Counted from the first letter of the stretch, positions 26,734 through 36,660 are shown. The stretch: DNA of 52,269 nt from Burkholderiales bacterium RIFOXYD12_FULL_59_19 (GCA_001771065.1 MESQ01000050.1:22510-74778), one strand, 5' to 3'. The notes: generated by a model not told the origin, from the letters alone. Made by a program: numbers and translations.

Positions 26734-28548
26734 GTGAAATTGAACGCACCTGTCTCTTCGCCGCGCCGAGTCAAAGCTGCCCTGATGTGGCCATTTGCCC
26801 TGGTACTGGCCTTTATTTTGACGGCCTTTGCCACCACGGCTTATTTTTTGCAGGTGCAGGCGCGCGACCGGGCCTTGTCTGAGCGCGTCGCGGCGGTGGC
26901 CAAGCTGGTGGATCAAAAGGTGGACAAGGACACCAACCTGATGCGCGCTGTACTGCACACCATGCAAGGTATTCCTGGCATTGCTGGGGCGTTTGCCAAC
27001 CAGGACCGCGCCGCCTTGTTGCACGAAGCCGGGCCGTTGTTCAAAGCCCTGCGTTCCGAGCACGGCATCACCCATCTGTATTTCAACAACCCGGAGCTGG
27101 TCAATCTGGTGCGTTTGCACAGTCCGGGTGAGTTTGGCGACGAAATCTCCCGCATCACCACGGTCCAGGCGCGTAAACTCAATCGTCCTATCCATGGTTT
27201 GGAGTTAGGCGCTTTAGGCACCTTGACCCTGCGTATGGTGGCGCCCTGGCGCGACGCCCAAGGGGTGCAGGGGTATGTTGAAATGGGCGAAGAAATTGGT
27301 CACCTGGTGCAGGAAATTCATGAGACCTTGTCGGTGGATTTGTTTGTGCTGGTGGACAAGCAGTTTTTGCCGGTGCAGCAGTGGCACCATGGCTTGGTCT
27401 TGCTCAAACGCAAGGGCAATTGGGATCATTTTTCGCAGCAGGTGATGGTGGCACAGAGCAGTGCGCAAGCACCGAATGCCTTGAATGATTCAGTTTTGGT
27501 GGCCTTGCGTGGCGGTGCCACCAAGGTATTTTCACAAGACGAGCAAACCTTGCACCTGGCCATGTTGCCGCTCAATGATGCCACTGGCCAACGTATTGGC
27601 GACCTGGTGGTGATGCGTGACATCTCCGTGTTGCAGAAATCCTTTCAGCGTTCCATTACCACTGTCACGCTGCTGAGCTTGTTGATGGGCGCTTTTGTCC
27701 TGGGCTTGTTTTACTTTTCGCTCGACCGGGTGGAGCGAGACTACCAGCGCAAGCATGATCTGGAGCATCAGTTGTTGCGTGTGGGTACCGAACATGCCCG
27801 TATTTTGCAAATCGAAAAGCTCTCGGCCTTGGGCACCATGGTGGGCGAAATCGCACACCAGCTGAACAACCCGCTGGTGGGAGTGGTCAGTCTGGCGCAG
27901 TTGGCGCAACGTGAAGCAGACGACCCGGTGCGCACCCGGGAATTGCTGGCCGAGATTCGCCATGCCGGCGAAGATTGCCATGCTTTTATCGCGTCGATGT
28001 TGCGTTTTGCCAAGGTGTCAAAATTTGAATGTCACCCCACTGACTTAGCCCAAGTGGTCAACGAGACCGTGCTGATGTTTCGCCAGACCGTCAGGCGTCA
28101 AATCCCGGTGGAAATGGTGTTTCCTGAAGATCGGGTGGTGCTGGTGTTGGACGCCATTTTGCTGCGTCATGCGCTGTTTAATTTAATGGTCAATGCGGCG
28201 CAGGCCACCCCGGATGAGGGGGCTATTGTGATCCGCTTGCAAGGGCAGATGCATCCCGAGACCGGTGCACCGGGCTGGGTCTTGTCGGTGCGTGACCATG
28301 GCAAGGGCATCGCCCCGGAGATTTTGGACAAGGTGTTCACCCCATTTTTTACCACCCGCCGCGAAGGCACGGGTCTGGGGCTGCCAGTGGTGCAACACGT
28401 GGCTTTGTTGCACCAGGGTTTTGTCAGCGTTAAAAATTTACCAGAAGGTGGCACGCAATTTGCACTTTGGTTGCCGCAAGCCACCCCAAACTCCCCGGAT
28501 CACACTACCCAGACACCTGCTCATGTTGCCCAAGATTTTGGTCGTTGA
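26734..28548 (+). CDS. Membrane sensor histidine kinase with extracytoplasmic Cache-like domain
   Basis: About 604 residues. Order: membrane helix (roughly 18-38), a periplasmic Cache-like sensor (to about 300), a second helix (about 309-330), HisKA with the phosphorylated His in GEIAHQLNNPL (near 374), and HATPase with DHGKGI and GTGLGLPVV. It presumably phosphorylates the NtrC-type regulator that overlaps its 3' end. The start is uncertain: the open frame runs back to 26464, but that lies inside the divergent gene; GTG 26734 is used, with ATG 26644 or ATG 26785 as alternatives. Confidence 0.85.
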   Translation: MKLNAPVSSPRRVKAALMWPFALVLAFILTAFATTAYFLQVQARDRALSERVAAVAKLVDQKVDKDTNLMRAVLHTMQGIPGIAGAFANQDRAALLHEAGPLFKALRSEHGITHLYFNNPELVNLVRLHSPGEFGDEISRITTVQARKLNRPIHGLELGALGTLTLRMVAPWRDAQGVQGYVEMGEEIGHLVQEIHETLSVDLFVLVDKQFLPVQQWHHGLVLLKRKGNWDHFSQQVMVAQSSAQAPNALNDSVLVALRGGATKVFSQDEQTLHLAMLPLNDATGQRIGDLVVMRDISVLQKSFQRSITTVTLLSLLMGAFVLGLFYFSLDRVERDYQRKHDLEHQLLRVGTEHARILQIEKLSALGTMVGEIAHQLNNPLVGVVSLAQLAQREADDPVRTRELLAEIRHAGEDCHAFIASMLRFAKVSKFECHPTDLAQVVNETVLMFRQTVRRQIPVEMVFPEDRVVLVLDAILLRHALFNLMVNAAQATPDEGAIVIRLQGQMHPETGAPGWVLSVRDHGKGIAPEILDKVFTPFFTTRREGTGLGLPVVQHVALLHQGFVSVKNLPEGGTQFALWLPQATPNSPDHTTQTPAHVAQDFGR

Positions 28549-29896
28549 CGACGACCGCTACACCCGTACCCTGCTGGAGCAAATGCTGCGAACCAGTGCA
28601 CAGGTCCACCTGGCAACCCAGGGCGAGGAGGCGCGCCAGTTGTTTGCCGCACATGACTTCAACCTGGTGCTGATGGACCAGCGCCTGCCGCAGCACCAGG
28701 GGCTGGACTTGCTGCGCGAGTTTCGCGCCCAGCGGCCACGCATGGTGGCTATTTTGATGACCGGTTTTGCCGATGTGCGTGACGCCGTGGCTGCGGTTCG
28801 GGAGGGTCTGTTTGATTACCTGACCAAACCATTTGAAGACCTGGAAGCCTTGGAGGCGGTGATTGGCAAGGCGCTTGAAATTGACGCGGCTTACCGTGAA
28901 ATTGACAGTTTGCGCAGCCGTCTGGCGGTCAAGTCAGGCGCGCCCCTGGTGGTGGGGCAGTCAGCGGCCATGAGGCATTTGCTGGGCCAGGTGCAGCAGG
29001 TGGCTGGGCTCGACACCACCGTGCTGCTCGACGGGGAAAGTGGCACCGGCAAGGATGTGATGGCCAAGTTGATTCATGCCCACAGCAAGCGCGCTGACAA
29101 GGCTTTTCTGGAGGTGAATTGCGGTGGGCTGCCCGAGTCGCTGCTGGAAAGTCTGCTGTTTGGTTATGAAAAAGGCGCATTTACTGGCGCCGCCCAGGCG
29201 ACCACCGGGTATTTTGAAAAAGCCAATGGCGGTAATTTGTTTCTGGACGAAATTGCCGACATGAGCCCCAAGCTGCAAAGCAGTTTGCTGCGTGTCTTGC
29301 AGGATCACAGCTTTTGCCGCATTGGCAGCACACAGCCCCGATCGACCGATTTTCGGCTGATTTGTGCCACCAACCGCTCGCTGGCTGGCGAGGTGAAAGC
29401 AGGGCGTTTCCGGGAAGATTTGTACTACCGGATCAACGTGGTCGCCGTGCATTTGCCGCCGTTGCGCGAGCGCGAGGGCGATGTGTTTCGTCTGGCGGTG
29501 CATTTTCTGGAGCTGTTCAATGCCAAATTCGGCAAACAATGCGGCCCCTTTACCCCGGCTGCCCTGGCAACGCTGGAGTCGCACCCGTGGCCGGGCAATG
29601 TGCGCGAGCTACAGCACTGTATTGAGCGTGTGGTGGCGCTGCAGCTGGGCGGGGTGGTTGACGCGGTCCACCTTTGCCCCAGCTGTGGCCCCACGACCCA
29701 AGCCGATCCGATGCTTGTCTCGGCAGTGACGCCTGCACTGGCTTACCAGGAGGCGCGCGCTGACTTTGAGCATGCTTATTTGCGGCAACTGCTCGATGCT
29801 GCCGATGGCAATATCTCCGAGGCCGCCCGCCTGAGTGGCATTCCGCGACAGAATCTTTACGTCCGAATGAAGCGCTGGGGATTTGTCACTGAATAG
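28523..29896 (+). CDS. NtrC-family sigma-54-dependent response regulator
   Basis: 457 residues in three domains. The receiver has Asp52 (LMDQRLPQHQG). The AAA+ domain carries Walker A GESGTGKD and GAFTGA, the loop that contacts sigma-54. The C-terminal HTH is NISEAARLSGIPRQNLYVRM. Its start overlaps the kinase gene by 26 bp, so the pair is coupled. Directly downstream are a palindrome (29896-29909) and a strong -24/-12 promoter (30025-30041) for the cytochrome gene, its likely target. Confidence 0.95.
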   Translation: MLPKILVVDDDRYTRTLLEQMLRTSAQVHLATQGEEARQLFAAHDFNLVLMDQRLPQHQGLDLLREFRAQRPRMVAILMTGFADVRDAVAAVREGLFDYLTKPFEDLEALEAVIGKALEIDAAYREIDSLRSRLAVKSGAPLVVGQSAAMRHLLGQVQQVAGLDTTVLLDGESGTGKDVMAKLIHAHSKRADKAFLEVNCGGLPESLLESLLFGYEKGAFTGAAQATTGYFEKANGGNLFLDEIADMSPKLQSSLLRVLQDHSFCRIGSTQPRSTDFRLICATNRSLAGEVKAGRFREDLYYRINVVAVHLPPLREREGDVFRLAVHFLELFNAKFGKQCGPFTPAALATLESHPWPGNVRELQHCIERVVALQLGGVVDAVHLCPSCGPTTQADPMLVSAVTPALAYQEARADFEHAYLRQLLDAADGNISEAARLSGIPRQNLYVRMKRWGFVTE

Positions 29897-29909
29897 CGAC
29901 ACCTGTCGC
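29896..29909. promoter_or_regulatory. Palindrome, candidate binding site of the NtrC-type regulator
   Basis: GCGACA-CC-TGTCGC, perfect 6-bp arms, located at the stop codon of the regulator gene and about 116 bp upstream of the -24/-12 promoter: a normal place for an enhancer site. A second palindrome, TTGCC-TTTT-GGCAA (29942-29955), lies between it and the promoter. Confidence 0.55.
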
Positions 29910-30024
29910 GATTTTGTGAAGACACCCTGCGCTGAGCGATGTTGCCTTTTGGCAAATTGCTAGGACTTTGGCGCTTTTTTAATCTGAATGGTGTCTTTTG
30001 ACATCATTTTGCATTTCTGGCTCC

Positions 30025-30041
30025 TTGGCACGTAGTTTGCA
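30025..30041 (+). promoter_or_regulatory. Sigma-54 (-24/-12) promoter of the multiheme cytochrome gene
   Basis: TTGGCACGTAGTTTGCA matches every defined position of the RpoN consensus YTGGCACGNNNNTTGCW. Transcription should begin near 30052, leaving a leader of about 43 nt with TAGGAG before the ATG at 30095. An NtrC-type activator with GAFTGA is encoded immediately upstream. Confidence 0.9.
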
Positions 30042-30094
30042 GAATGATGTCCTATAGATTGATAAAAAAACGCAAACTTTACATAGGAGTAATC

Positions 30095-32011
30095 ATGAAG
30101 AAGTTGATTGTGGGTGGTGCGCTGGCACTATCGTCCACGTTATTGCTGTTCGGCTGTACGCTGACCAGTCAGCCATTGCCCGATGTGGCGGTGACTGGCG
30201 TGGTCGAGGACGGCAATGCGGAGACCTTTCGCAAAGTGCCGGATGCCACGGTCTGGCTGATCCCCACGGCCGATGTGGTGGCCATGGGCAAAACGCCTAT
30301 TGAGATCAAGAAAGACGCCAAAAACGATGAGCCGCTTGAGGACAACCTGGTGGCCAATCGGGAGAAGTACCAACGTGCCAAGACCAACGGCAAGGGCGAG
30401 TTCAGCTTCCCGCTGGTGCGCGGTGGCAACTATTTTGTTTATGTCGAACCAGCCAACAGCACCTACCTGCCCGGCGGCGACAAGTCCCGCAAGGCATTGA
30501 GCACGGTGGAACTCAACAAGGCGCCGCTCAAAATCAAGGTCTCCGGCAATACCCCGGCAGGCGCCACCTATATTGGCAGTTCTGCCTGCATTGAATGCCA
30601 TGAAGAGCAGAAACATTTCACCAAAACGCTGCACCGCCTCGGCATTACCGTGATCGGAAAACCTAGCAAACTGCAGGATTTTTCCAACTTCCCGAATTTC
30701 AACAAAGGCCTGGACAAACTCATGGCCGGTACCAAGTTCTGGTTTCATGGGTTCGATCCCAAGCGTGGTTTTGACAAGTACCAGATCAGCACCAAGGCGC
30801 CCGCCGATGTCGCCAGTGTGAGCTTTACCGCCACCTTCTTTAAGGACAAGGACGGCAGCCTGAAGTTCCGTGCAGAAAACGCCAAAAATCCACAGGATGC
30901 AGCCCGCGTTTATCCGGTTGAAATGACCTACGGGGGGGGCGTTTACAAGCAGCGCTACCTGGTGCGCGTGGGTGCCAACCTGTTCCCGTTTGTTCAGTTC
31001 AACCAGGACGGTAACGATTCTTTTGCCGATCGCAGTCGCAAACAATGGCGCGATTACCACGCTGACTGGTTCTACAACGCAAAGACCAACATGCTGGCTG
31101 ACCCGCCGCAAGCCAAATCCTTCGACAAGGAATGTGCCTCTTGCCATGCCAACGGTTACACGCTGACCAAGACCGCCGCCGGTGATTACAAGGCCGGTTC
31201 CAGCAATGACCGCAATGGCGAGATTGATACTGACGGCGACGGCAAACCCAACGAGATCAACATGGGTTGTGAAACCTGCCACGGCCCCGGCTCGGTGCAC
31301 AACGCCGCCAAAGAAGTTGACATGCCTTCTACCATCGTCAGCCCCAACAAGCTGGCAGCCGAGCGCGCATCGATGATCTGCGGGCAATGCCATAGTCGGC
31401 CGCAAGGCAACCTGAAGAACGATCAGCCGGTCAACAAGGACAACAAGATGATGCTGCCGGGCACGTCGCGCAACGTGTTCCTGAACGACTACACCACGCG
31501 TGAAGATGCCGGTAAAAACGACTACTGGGCTGACGGACTGCATTCCAAGTCGCATCACCAGCAGTACACCGACTTCATCAAGTCGCCCAAGTACCGTAAC
31601 GGCACGCAGCTGGTAGCCTGCTCTGATTGCCACGATACCCACGGCACCGCCAAGTTTGCGCATCAGATGAAGACAGACTCCAAGTTGGCTGAGTCCTGCA
31701 ACAGCTGCCATGTCAACACCATGGATCTGAAGAAACATCTGGCAGACAAGGCCAAGTGCACGGTTGATCCAGCCAAGATTACCTGTGCCAGCTGCCACGT
31801 CACCAAAACCATGCAAACTGGTGCGGGCTTCGGCAAGGGTCTGACGGCTGCGGATGGCAAGAATTACTGGACCAACGACATCAGTTCGCACATCTATGAC
31901 GTGCCGCGCAAGGACAACATCGGTGTGAAAGGTGTGGCACCCGGTTCAGCCATGCCGATCCCGTACACCAATGCCTGCGGTGCGGCTTGCCATGATGTGA
32001 AACAACTTTAA
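30095..32011 (+). CDS. Octaheme c-type cytochrome lipoprotein
   Basis: 638 residues. The N-terminus ends in the lipobox LLLFGC, so it is probably a lipid-anchored periplasmic or outer-membrane protein. A beta-rich region (residues 25-150) resembles a carboxypeptidase-regulatory-like module. Then come seven CxxCH heme sites (near residues 165, 345, 391, 428, 508, 534 and 563) and one CGAACH (CX3CH) site near 627, seven residues before the end. DTDGDGKPNEIN next to heme 3 resembles a calcium site. The function is probably electron transfer; whether to metal oxides, a nitrogen oxide or another acceptor cannot be told. ATG at 30095 follows TAGGAG. Confidence 0.9.
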   Translation: MKKLIVGGALALSSTLLLFGCTLTSQPLPDVAVTGVVEDGNAETFRKVPDATVWLIPTADVVAMGKTPIEIKKDAKNDEPLEDNLVANREKYQRAKTNGKGEFSFPLVRGGNYFVYVEPANSTYLPGGDKSRKALSTVELNKAPLKIKVSGNTPAGATYIGSSACIECHEEQKHFTKTLHRLGITVIGKPSKLQDFSNFPNFNKGLDKLMAGTKFWFHGFDPKRGFDKYQISTKAPADVASVSFTATFFKDKDGSLKFRAENAKNPQDAARVYPVEMTYGGGVYKQRYLVRVGANLFPFVQFNQDGNDSFADRSRKQWRDYHADWFYNAKTNMLADPPQAKSFDKECASCHANGYTLTKTAAGDYKAGSSNDRNGEIDTDGDGKPNEINMGCETCHGPGSVHNAAKEVDMPSTIVSPNKLAAERASMICGQCHSRPQGNLKNDQPVNKDNKMMLPGTSRNVFLNDYTTREDAGKNDYWADGLHSKSHHQQYTDFIKSPKYRNGTQLVACSDCHDTHGTAKFAHQMKTDSKLAESCNSCHVNTMDLKKHLADKAKCTVDPAKITCASCHVTKTMQTGAGFGKGLTAADGKNYWTNDISSHIYDVPRKDNIGVKGVAPGSAMPIPYTNACGAACHDVKQL

Positions 32012-32032
32012 CTGAGCTTTCCTCCGTTGACT

Positions 32033-32061
32033 GCCGCCGGCCAGCCCGGCGGCTTTTTTTT
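32033..32061 (+). terminator. Rho-independent terminator after the cytochrome gene
   Basis: GCCGCCGG and CCGGCGGC form a perfect 8-bp GC stem around CCAGC, followed by eight T. It ends the cytochrome transcript, so the next gene is probably expressed separately. Confidence 0.92.
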
Positions 32062-32217
32062 GAGCGATTGGCCGGTCGACCCGATTCATCTGCCAAGCCG
32101 CCAAGTGAAGTCATAAATGGGTCTTTTTCGGGACTTAAGCCCCGAAGCAGCTGTTTGATAATTTTGCTGAATGGTCCGATCTTGATGGCTGGTCGCGCAG
32201 AAACAACAGGGTTTGTG

Positions 32218-35200
32218 ATGCATATTGGTAGATTTCAGAGGAACTCACTCAAGACCCGAGTCACTCTTTTTACGCTGCTCATTTTTGTGATCAGCATCTG
32301 GTCATTGGCGTTCTACGCCAGCCAAATGCTGCGCCACGACATGCAACGCCTGTTGGGCGAGCAACAAAATTCAACCGTTACCCTGGTTGCCAAATCGATC
32401 GATCACGAATTTTCCGAGCGCCTGGGTGCCCTGGAAAAAGTGGCAGCAACGTCTGGGCAGCTCATGGCCGTGAATCCGACCGGGCTGCAACAATCCCTGG
32501 AAGAGCATTCGATCTTTCTGGGCCTGTTCAACGGCGGTGCGTTCATCACCGGTGTTGAGGGCAAAACCATTGCCTCGGTCCCCATGTCAGTGCAAAGGCA
32601 CGGCGTTGACTTCATGGACCGGGACTACATTGTTGCCGCGCTCACATGGGGGAAAACGACCATCGGCAAACCGGTTACCGACAGAATGCTGCGTTCACCC
32701 ATCATCGGGATGGCGGCGCCCATTCGCAATGACAAGGGTGAGGTTGTGGGTGCTGTTGCGGGTGTGATCAACCTTGGCACGAAAAACTTCCTTGACGACA
32801 TGATGGCAAATAGCTATGGCCGCACCGGCAGCTATTTGCTGGTTGCACCGAACTATCAACTGATAGTGACGGGCACGGACAAGAGCCGCGTCATGGAGGT
32901 GCTCCCGGCGGCAGGCATCAGCGCAACACTGGACCGATTCATTGGCGGCTTTGAGGGGACAGATGTCTATATTGACCCAGTTGGTGTTGAAGTTCTGGCG
33001 TCGGCCAAGCGCGTCCCCATAGCGGGTTGGTACGTTGCTGCCACGCTGCCGACAGCCGAAGTCTTTGCACCGGTGCGCACCATGCAGTACCGCATGTTGC
33101 TGACGACCCTCTTCCTGACCCTGCTGGCCGGTGGCCTGACCTGGTGGATGCTCAGACGCCAGCTTGAACCGCTGCAAACGTTTACCAGAACCTTAACCGG
33201 CTTGTCACAAGGAAATCAGCCCTTGCAGCTGCTGGAGGTCTCACGCCGAGATGAGATTGGCGAACTGGTGGTTTGTTTTAACCGCCTGCAAGTCAGCTTG
33301 CGGCAGCGCGAGGACGCCTTAAAAGCGCGCGAGCAGCGATACCGCGTGCTGTTTGACCGGGCCATTGACGGCATCATGGTGTTCACCCAGAGCGGGAAAC
33401 TGCTGGCTGTCAACCAGTCGTTTGCCAGCATGCATGGTTACACCGCCGAAGAGATGCTGTTGCTTAACTTGAAGGATTTTGACACCCCCAAAACCAGTCA
33501 AATGTGGCTGCAACGGATGGCGCGCCTCCTGAGCGGTGAATCCATGACCTTCGAGCTTGAACACGTTCACAAGGATGGGCATGTTTTTTCGATGGAAGTA
33601 TCCGCCAGCCTGATCGACGTTGACGGTCAGGCTGTCATCCAGTCCTTCCATCGTGACATCACCGAGCGCAAACAAAACGAAGCAAGACTTCAGTTTCTGG
33701 CCAGGCGTTCCGAGGTTTTGCTGCAGTTGCCAGGGGCCGCCGAGAACATGGACGAGCGAAGCCTTTTGCAGCGCGGGCTGGCACTGGCCGAGCAGTTGAC
33801 CGGTAGCCAGATCGCCTTTGCCCACTTTGTCCATGAAGACCAGGAAACTATCGAGTTGCTGACCTGGTCAACTGACACGCTGGCGCATGATTGTCAGACG
33901 GTGGTTGATGACCGTTACCCCATCAGCAAGGCTGGCATCTGGGCTGACGCGCTGCGCCAGCGCGCACCCGTGATGATCAATGACTGCGCCCCTGTCGCAG
34001 AGCGACGGGGTCTGCCTGAAGGCCATGCCGGGCTGGACCGGTTCATCAGCGTGCCGGTCATTCAGGATGGGCTGGTGCGCATGATGCTGGGTTTGGGCAA
34101 CAAGTCGCTCCCCTACACCGATCTGGACGTGGAAACTGCCCGTTTGATGGCCGACGCCATCTGGCGTATGGTTGACCAGCGCCGGGCGGACAGTGCCCTG
34201 TACAAGAGCCAGAACTCTCTCAAGGAGGCGCAGTTTATTGCCGGTCTGGGCAGCTATGCGCTTGATATTGCAAGCGGCGGGTGGGAAAGCTCGGCGGCAC
34301 TTGACAGTCTGTTTGGCATCGACAACAGCTACGAGCGCTCGGTGATGGGATGGGAAGACCTGATTCACCGCGACGACCGGGCCATGATGGTGGACTACTT
34401 CCATAACGAAGTTTTAGGTCGGGGTCAAGCCTTCAACAAGGAATACCGCATTGTTCGATACGACGACGGCGCAGAAAAATGGGTTCGCGGCTTGGGAAAA
34501 CTTGAATTCGATGGGCACGGACAAGCCCGAAAAATGCACGGCACGATTCAAGACATCACGGACGTCAAACAGGCAGAGGCGGCATTGCGGCAAAGCGAAG
34601 AGCGCTACCGAACCGTATTTCAGATCAGCCCTGATGGCGTCAACATCAACCGCATGGCAGACGGTCATTTTCTGGATGTGAACGATGGTTTTTCACACCT
34701 GCTTGGATGGAGTCAGGACGAGGTGATCGGCAAAACATCAAAGGAAATCAACATCTGGCGCTACCCGGAGGACCAGAAAAAACTGATGCTTGCCTTGCAA
34801 AAGAGCGGTTTTTGCAAGGAAATGGAGGCCGATCTGGTTAAAAAGAATGGCCAGTTCCTGACCGCGCTCCTGTCTGCGCAGGTGATGACGCTCGACGGTG
34901 TTCCCTGCATTTTGTACATTTCCCGCAACATCACTGAACGTAAGCAGGCCGACGCAAAGCTCCAACTGGCAGCCAGCGTATTTACCTATGCCCGCGAGGG
35001 CATCATCATCTCGGCGGTGGATGGCACGATTGTTGATGTCAACGAGGCGTTCACCCGTATCACGGGCTTTGGCCGCGACGAAGTGCTGGGCCGCAACCCA
35101 CGCATGCTCAACTCGGGCCTTCAGGACCGGGCGTTTTATGAGAGCATGTGGCTGAGCCTGCATGAGCTTGGGCACTGGAGCGGCGAAATCTGGAATCGGC

Positions 35201-36660
35201 GCAAGAGTGGCGATGCCTTTGCCGCGATGCAGACGGTCAGCGCCATCCGGGATGCGCATGGCAAAACCGTTCAATATGTGGCCTTGTTCTCCGACGTGAC
35301 AGCCATCAAGAAGCATCAGAATCAACTTGAGCACATTGCCCATTTTGATACGCTCACCAACCTGCCCAATCGGGCCCTGCTGGCAGACCGTCTGCGTCAG
35401 GCCATGGCGCAATGTCAGCGCCGCGAGCAAAGGATCGCCGTGGCATATCTCGACCTGGATGGCTTCAAAATGGTCAATGACCGCCACGGCCACGACGCCG
35501 GTGACCAACTGTTGATTGCGGTCGCAGCTGCCATGACCGAGACCATGCGCGAGGGTGACACGCTGGCGCGCTTGGGCGGAGATGAATTTGTCGCCGTCCT
35601 GCACGATCTGCCTGACATTACCAGCAGCGAACCCATGGTCAGTCGCCTGTTGGCTGCCGCCTCCCTGCCGGTACGGATCGGGCCGCTGAGTTTGCAGGTT
35701 TCGGCCAGTATCGGGATTACCTTCTACCCGCAGGCATCGGAGATGGATGCTGATCAGCTGCTGCGCCAGGCTGACCAGGCCATGTACCAGGCCAAATTGG
35801 CCGGCAAAGGCCGTTACAACGTGTTCGACGCCGCGCATGACAGCAGTTTGCGCGTCCGCTACGAAAGCCTGGAGCGTATCCGCCATGCGCTGGCTGAAGG
35901 CGAGTTTGTGTTGCACTACCAGCCCAAGGTGAACATGCGCACGGGCGAGGTCATTGGTGCAGAGGCCCTGATACGCTGGCAACATCCCGAGCGTGGTTTG
36001 TTGATGCCGGATATTTTCTTGCCGGTCATTGAGGATCACCTGATGTCGGTCATGGTGGGTGAGTGGGTCATGGACACCGCGCTGGCTCAAATCGAAATCT
36101 GGCAACGGGCCGGGCTGCACATGCGTGTGAGTGTCAACGTCAGTGCGCGGCAATTGCAGCAACCCGACTTTGTGACGCGTCTGCAGTCTCTGTTGTTGTT
36201 GCACCCGGCGGTGAATCCGTCTTTTCTGGAACTTGAAATACTGGAAACAAGCGCACTGAAAGATGTCGAGCAAGTGTCCCAGGTGATAGAAGACTGCACG
36301 CAGCTCGAGGTGAGCTGTTCGCTGGACGACTTTGGCACCGGTTATTCGTCACTGACCTATCTCAAGCGCCTTCGGGTGGGGCAGCTGAAAATCGACAAAA
36401 GCTTTGTCCGCAACATGCTCGAAGATCCCGACGACCTGGCTATTTTGGGCGGCGTCATCAGTCTGGCATCAGCCTTCAAGCGTGGCGTCATTGCGGAAGG
36501 CGTCGAAACGGTGGCGCACGGCACCTTGTTGCGTCAAATGGGCTGCGAACTGGCTCAGGGTTATGCCATTGCGCGGCCCATGCCCGCCGATGAGCTACCG
36601 AGCTGGGTGGCCGGATGGCAACCTGCGCAGGTCTGGCGTGATGCCTTCGCCCGGCTGTGA
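32218..36660 (+). CDS. Cache/HAMP/PAS/GAF diguanylate cyclase-phosphodiesterase (GGDEF-EAL)
   Basis: 1480 residues. Approximate order: membrane helix (20-40), periplasmic double Cache sensor (45-285), helix (290-312), HAMP (315-365), PAS (380-495), GAF (500-660), three PAS domains (670-790, 795-905, 915-1035), GGDEF (1040-1205) and EAL (1215-1470). The cyclase site RLGGDEF is intact. The phosphodiesterase keeps EALIRW, ELEILETS, DDFGTGYSS, KIDKSF and EGVET, so both activities are possible; usually one dominates. It makes or degrades cyclic di-GMP in response to an outside signal plus internal cues. ATG at 32218 begins the first helix; the frame is open back to 32068. Confidence 0.93.
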   Translation: MHIGRFQRNSLKTRVTLFTLLIFVISIWSLAFYASQMLRHDMQRLLGEQQNSTVTLVAKSIDHEFSERLGALEKVAATSGQLMAVNPTGLQQSLEEHSIFLGLFNGGAFITGVEGKTIASVPMSVQRHGVDFMDRDYIVAALTWGKTTIGKPVTDRMLRSPIIGMAAPIRNDKGEVVGAVAGVINLGTKNFLDDMMANSYGRTGSYLLVAPNYQLIVTGTDKSRVMEVLPAAGISATLDRFIGGFEGTDVYIDPVGVEVLASAKRVPIAGWYVAATLPTAEVFAPVRTMQYRMLLTTLFLTLLAGGLTWWMLRRQLEPLQTFTRTLTGLSQGNQPLQLLEVSRRDEIGELVVCFNRLQVSLRQREDALKAREQRYRVLFDRAIDGIMVFTQSGKLLAVNQSFASMHGYTAEEMLLLNLKDFDTPKTSQMWLQRMARLLSGESMTFELEHVHKDGHVFSMEVSASLIDVDGQAVIQSFHRDITERKQNEARLQFLARRSEVLLQLPGAAENMDERSLLQRGLALAEQLTGSQIAFAHFVHEDQETIELLTWSTDTLAHDCQTVVDDRYPISKAGIWADALRQRAPVMINDCAPVAERRGLPEGHAGLDRFISVPVIQDGLVRMMLGLGNKSLPYTDLDVETARLMADAIWRMVDQRRADSALYKSQNSLKEAQFIAGLGSYALDIASGGWESSAALDSLFGIDNSYERSVMGWEDLIHRDDRAMMVDYFHNEVLGRGQAFNKEYRIVRYDDGAEKWVRGLGKLEFDGHGQARKMHGTIQDITDVKQAEAALRQSEERYRTVFQISPDGVNINRMADGHFLDVNDGFSHLLGWSQDEVIGKTSKEINIWRYPEDQKKLMLALQKSGFCKEMEADLVKKNGQFLTALLSAQVMTLDGVPCILYISRNITERKQADAKLQLAASVFTYAREGIIISAVDGTIVDVNEAFTRITGFGRDEVLGRNPRMLNSGLQDRAFYESMWLSLHELGHWSGEIWNRRKSGDAFAAMQTVSAIRDAHGKTVQYVALFSDVTAIKKHQNQLEHIAHFDTLTNLPNRALLADRLRQAMAQCQRREQRIAVAYLDLDGFKMVNDRHGHDAGDQLLIAVAAAMTETMREGDTLARLGGDEFVAVLHDLPDITSSEPMVSRLLAAASLPVRIGPLSLQVSASIGITFYPQASEMDADQLLRQADQAMYQAKLAGKGRYNVFDAAHDSSLRVRYESLERIRHALAEGEFVLHYQPKVNMRTGEVIGAEALIRWQHPERGLLMPDIFLPVIEDHLMSVMVGEWVMDTALAQIEIWQRAGLHMRVSVNVSARQLQQPDFVTRLQSLLLLHPAVNPSFLELEILETSALKDVEQVSQVIEDCTQLEVSCSLDDFGTGYSSLTYLKRLRVGQLKIDKSFVRNMLEDPDDLAILGGVISLASAFKRGVIAEGVETVAHGTLLRQMGCELAQGYAIARPMPADELPSWVAGWQPAQVWRDAFARL

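Noticed and set aside
30140..31891. Long minus-strand ORF (583 aa) opposite the cytochrome gene
   Set aside because: The plus strand has a lipobox and eight heme sites. The antisense frame lacks any recognisable domain and is a GC-bias shadow.
34738..36273. Minus-strand ORF of 511 aa opposite GGDEF-EAL
   Set aside because: Histidine/glutamine-rich shadow with no domain; the plus strand has intact cyclase and phosphodiesterase motifs.
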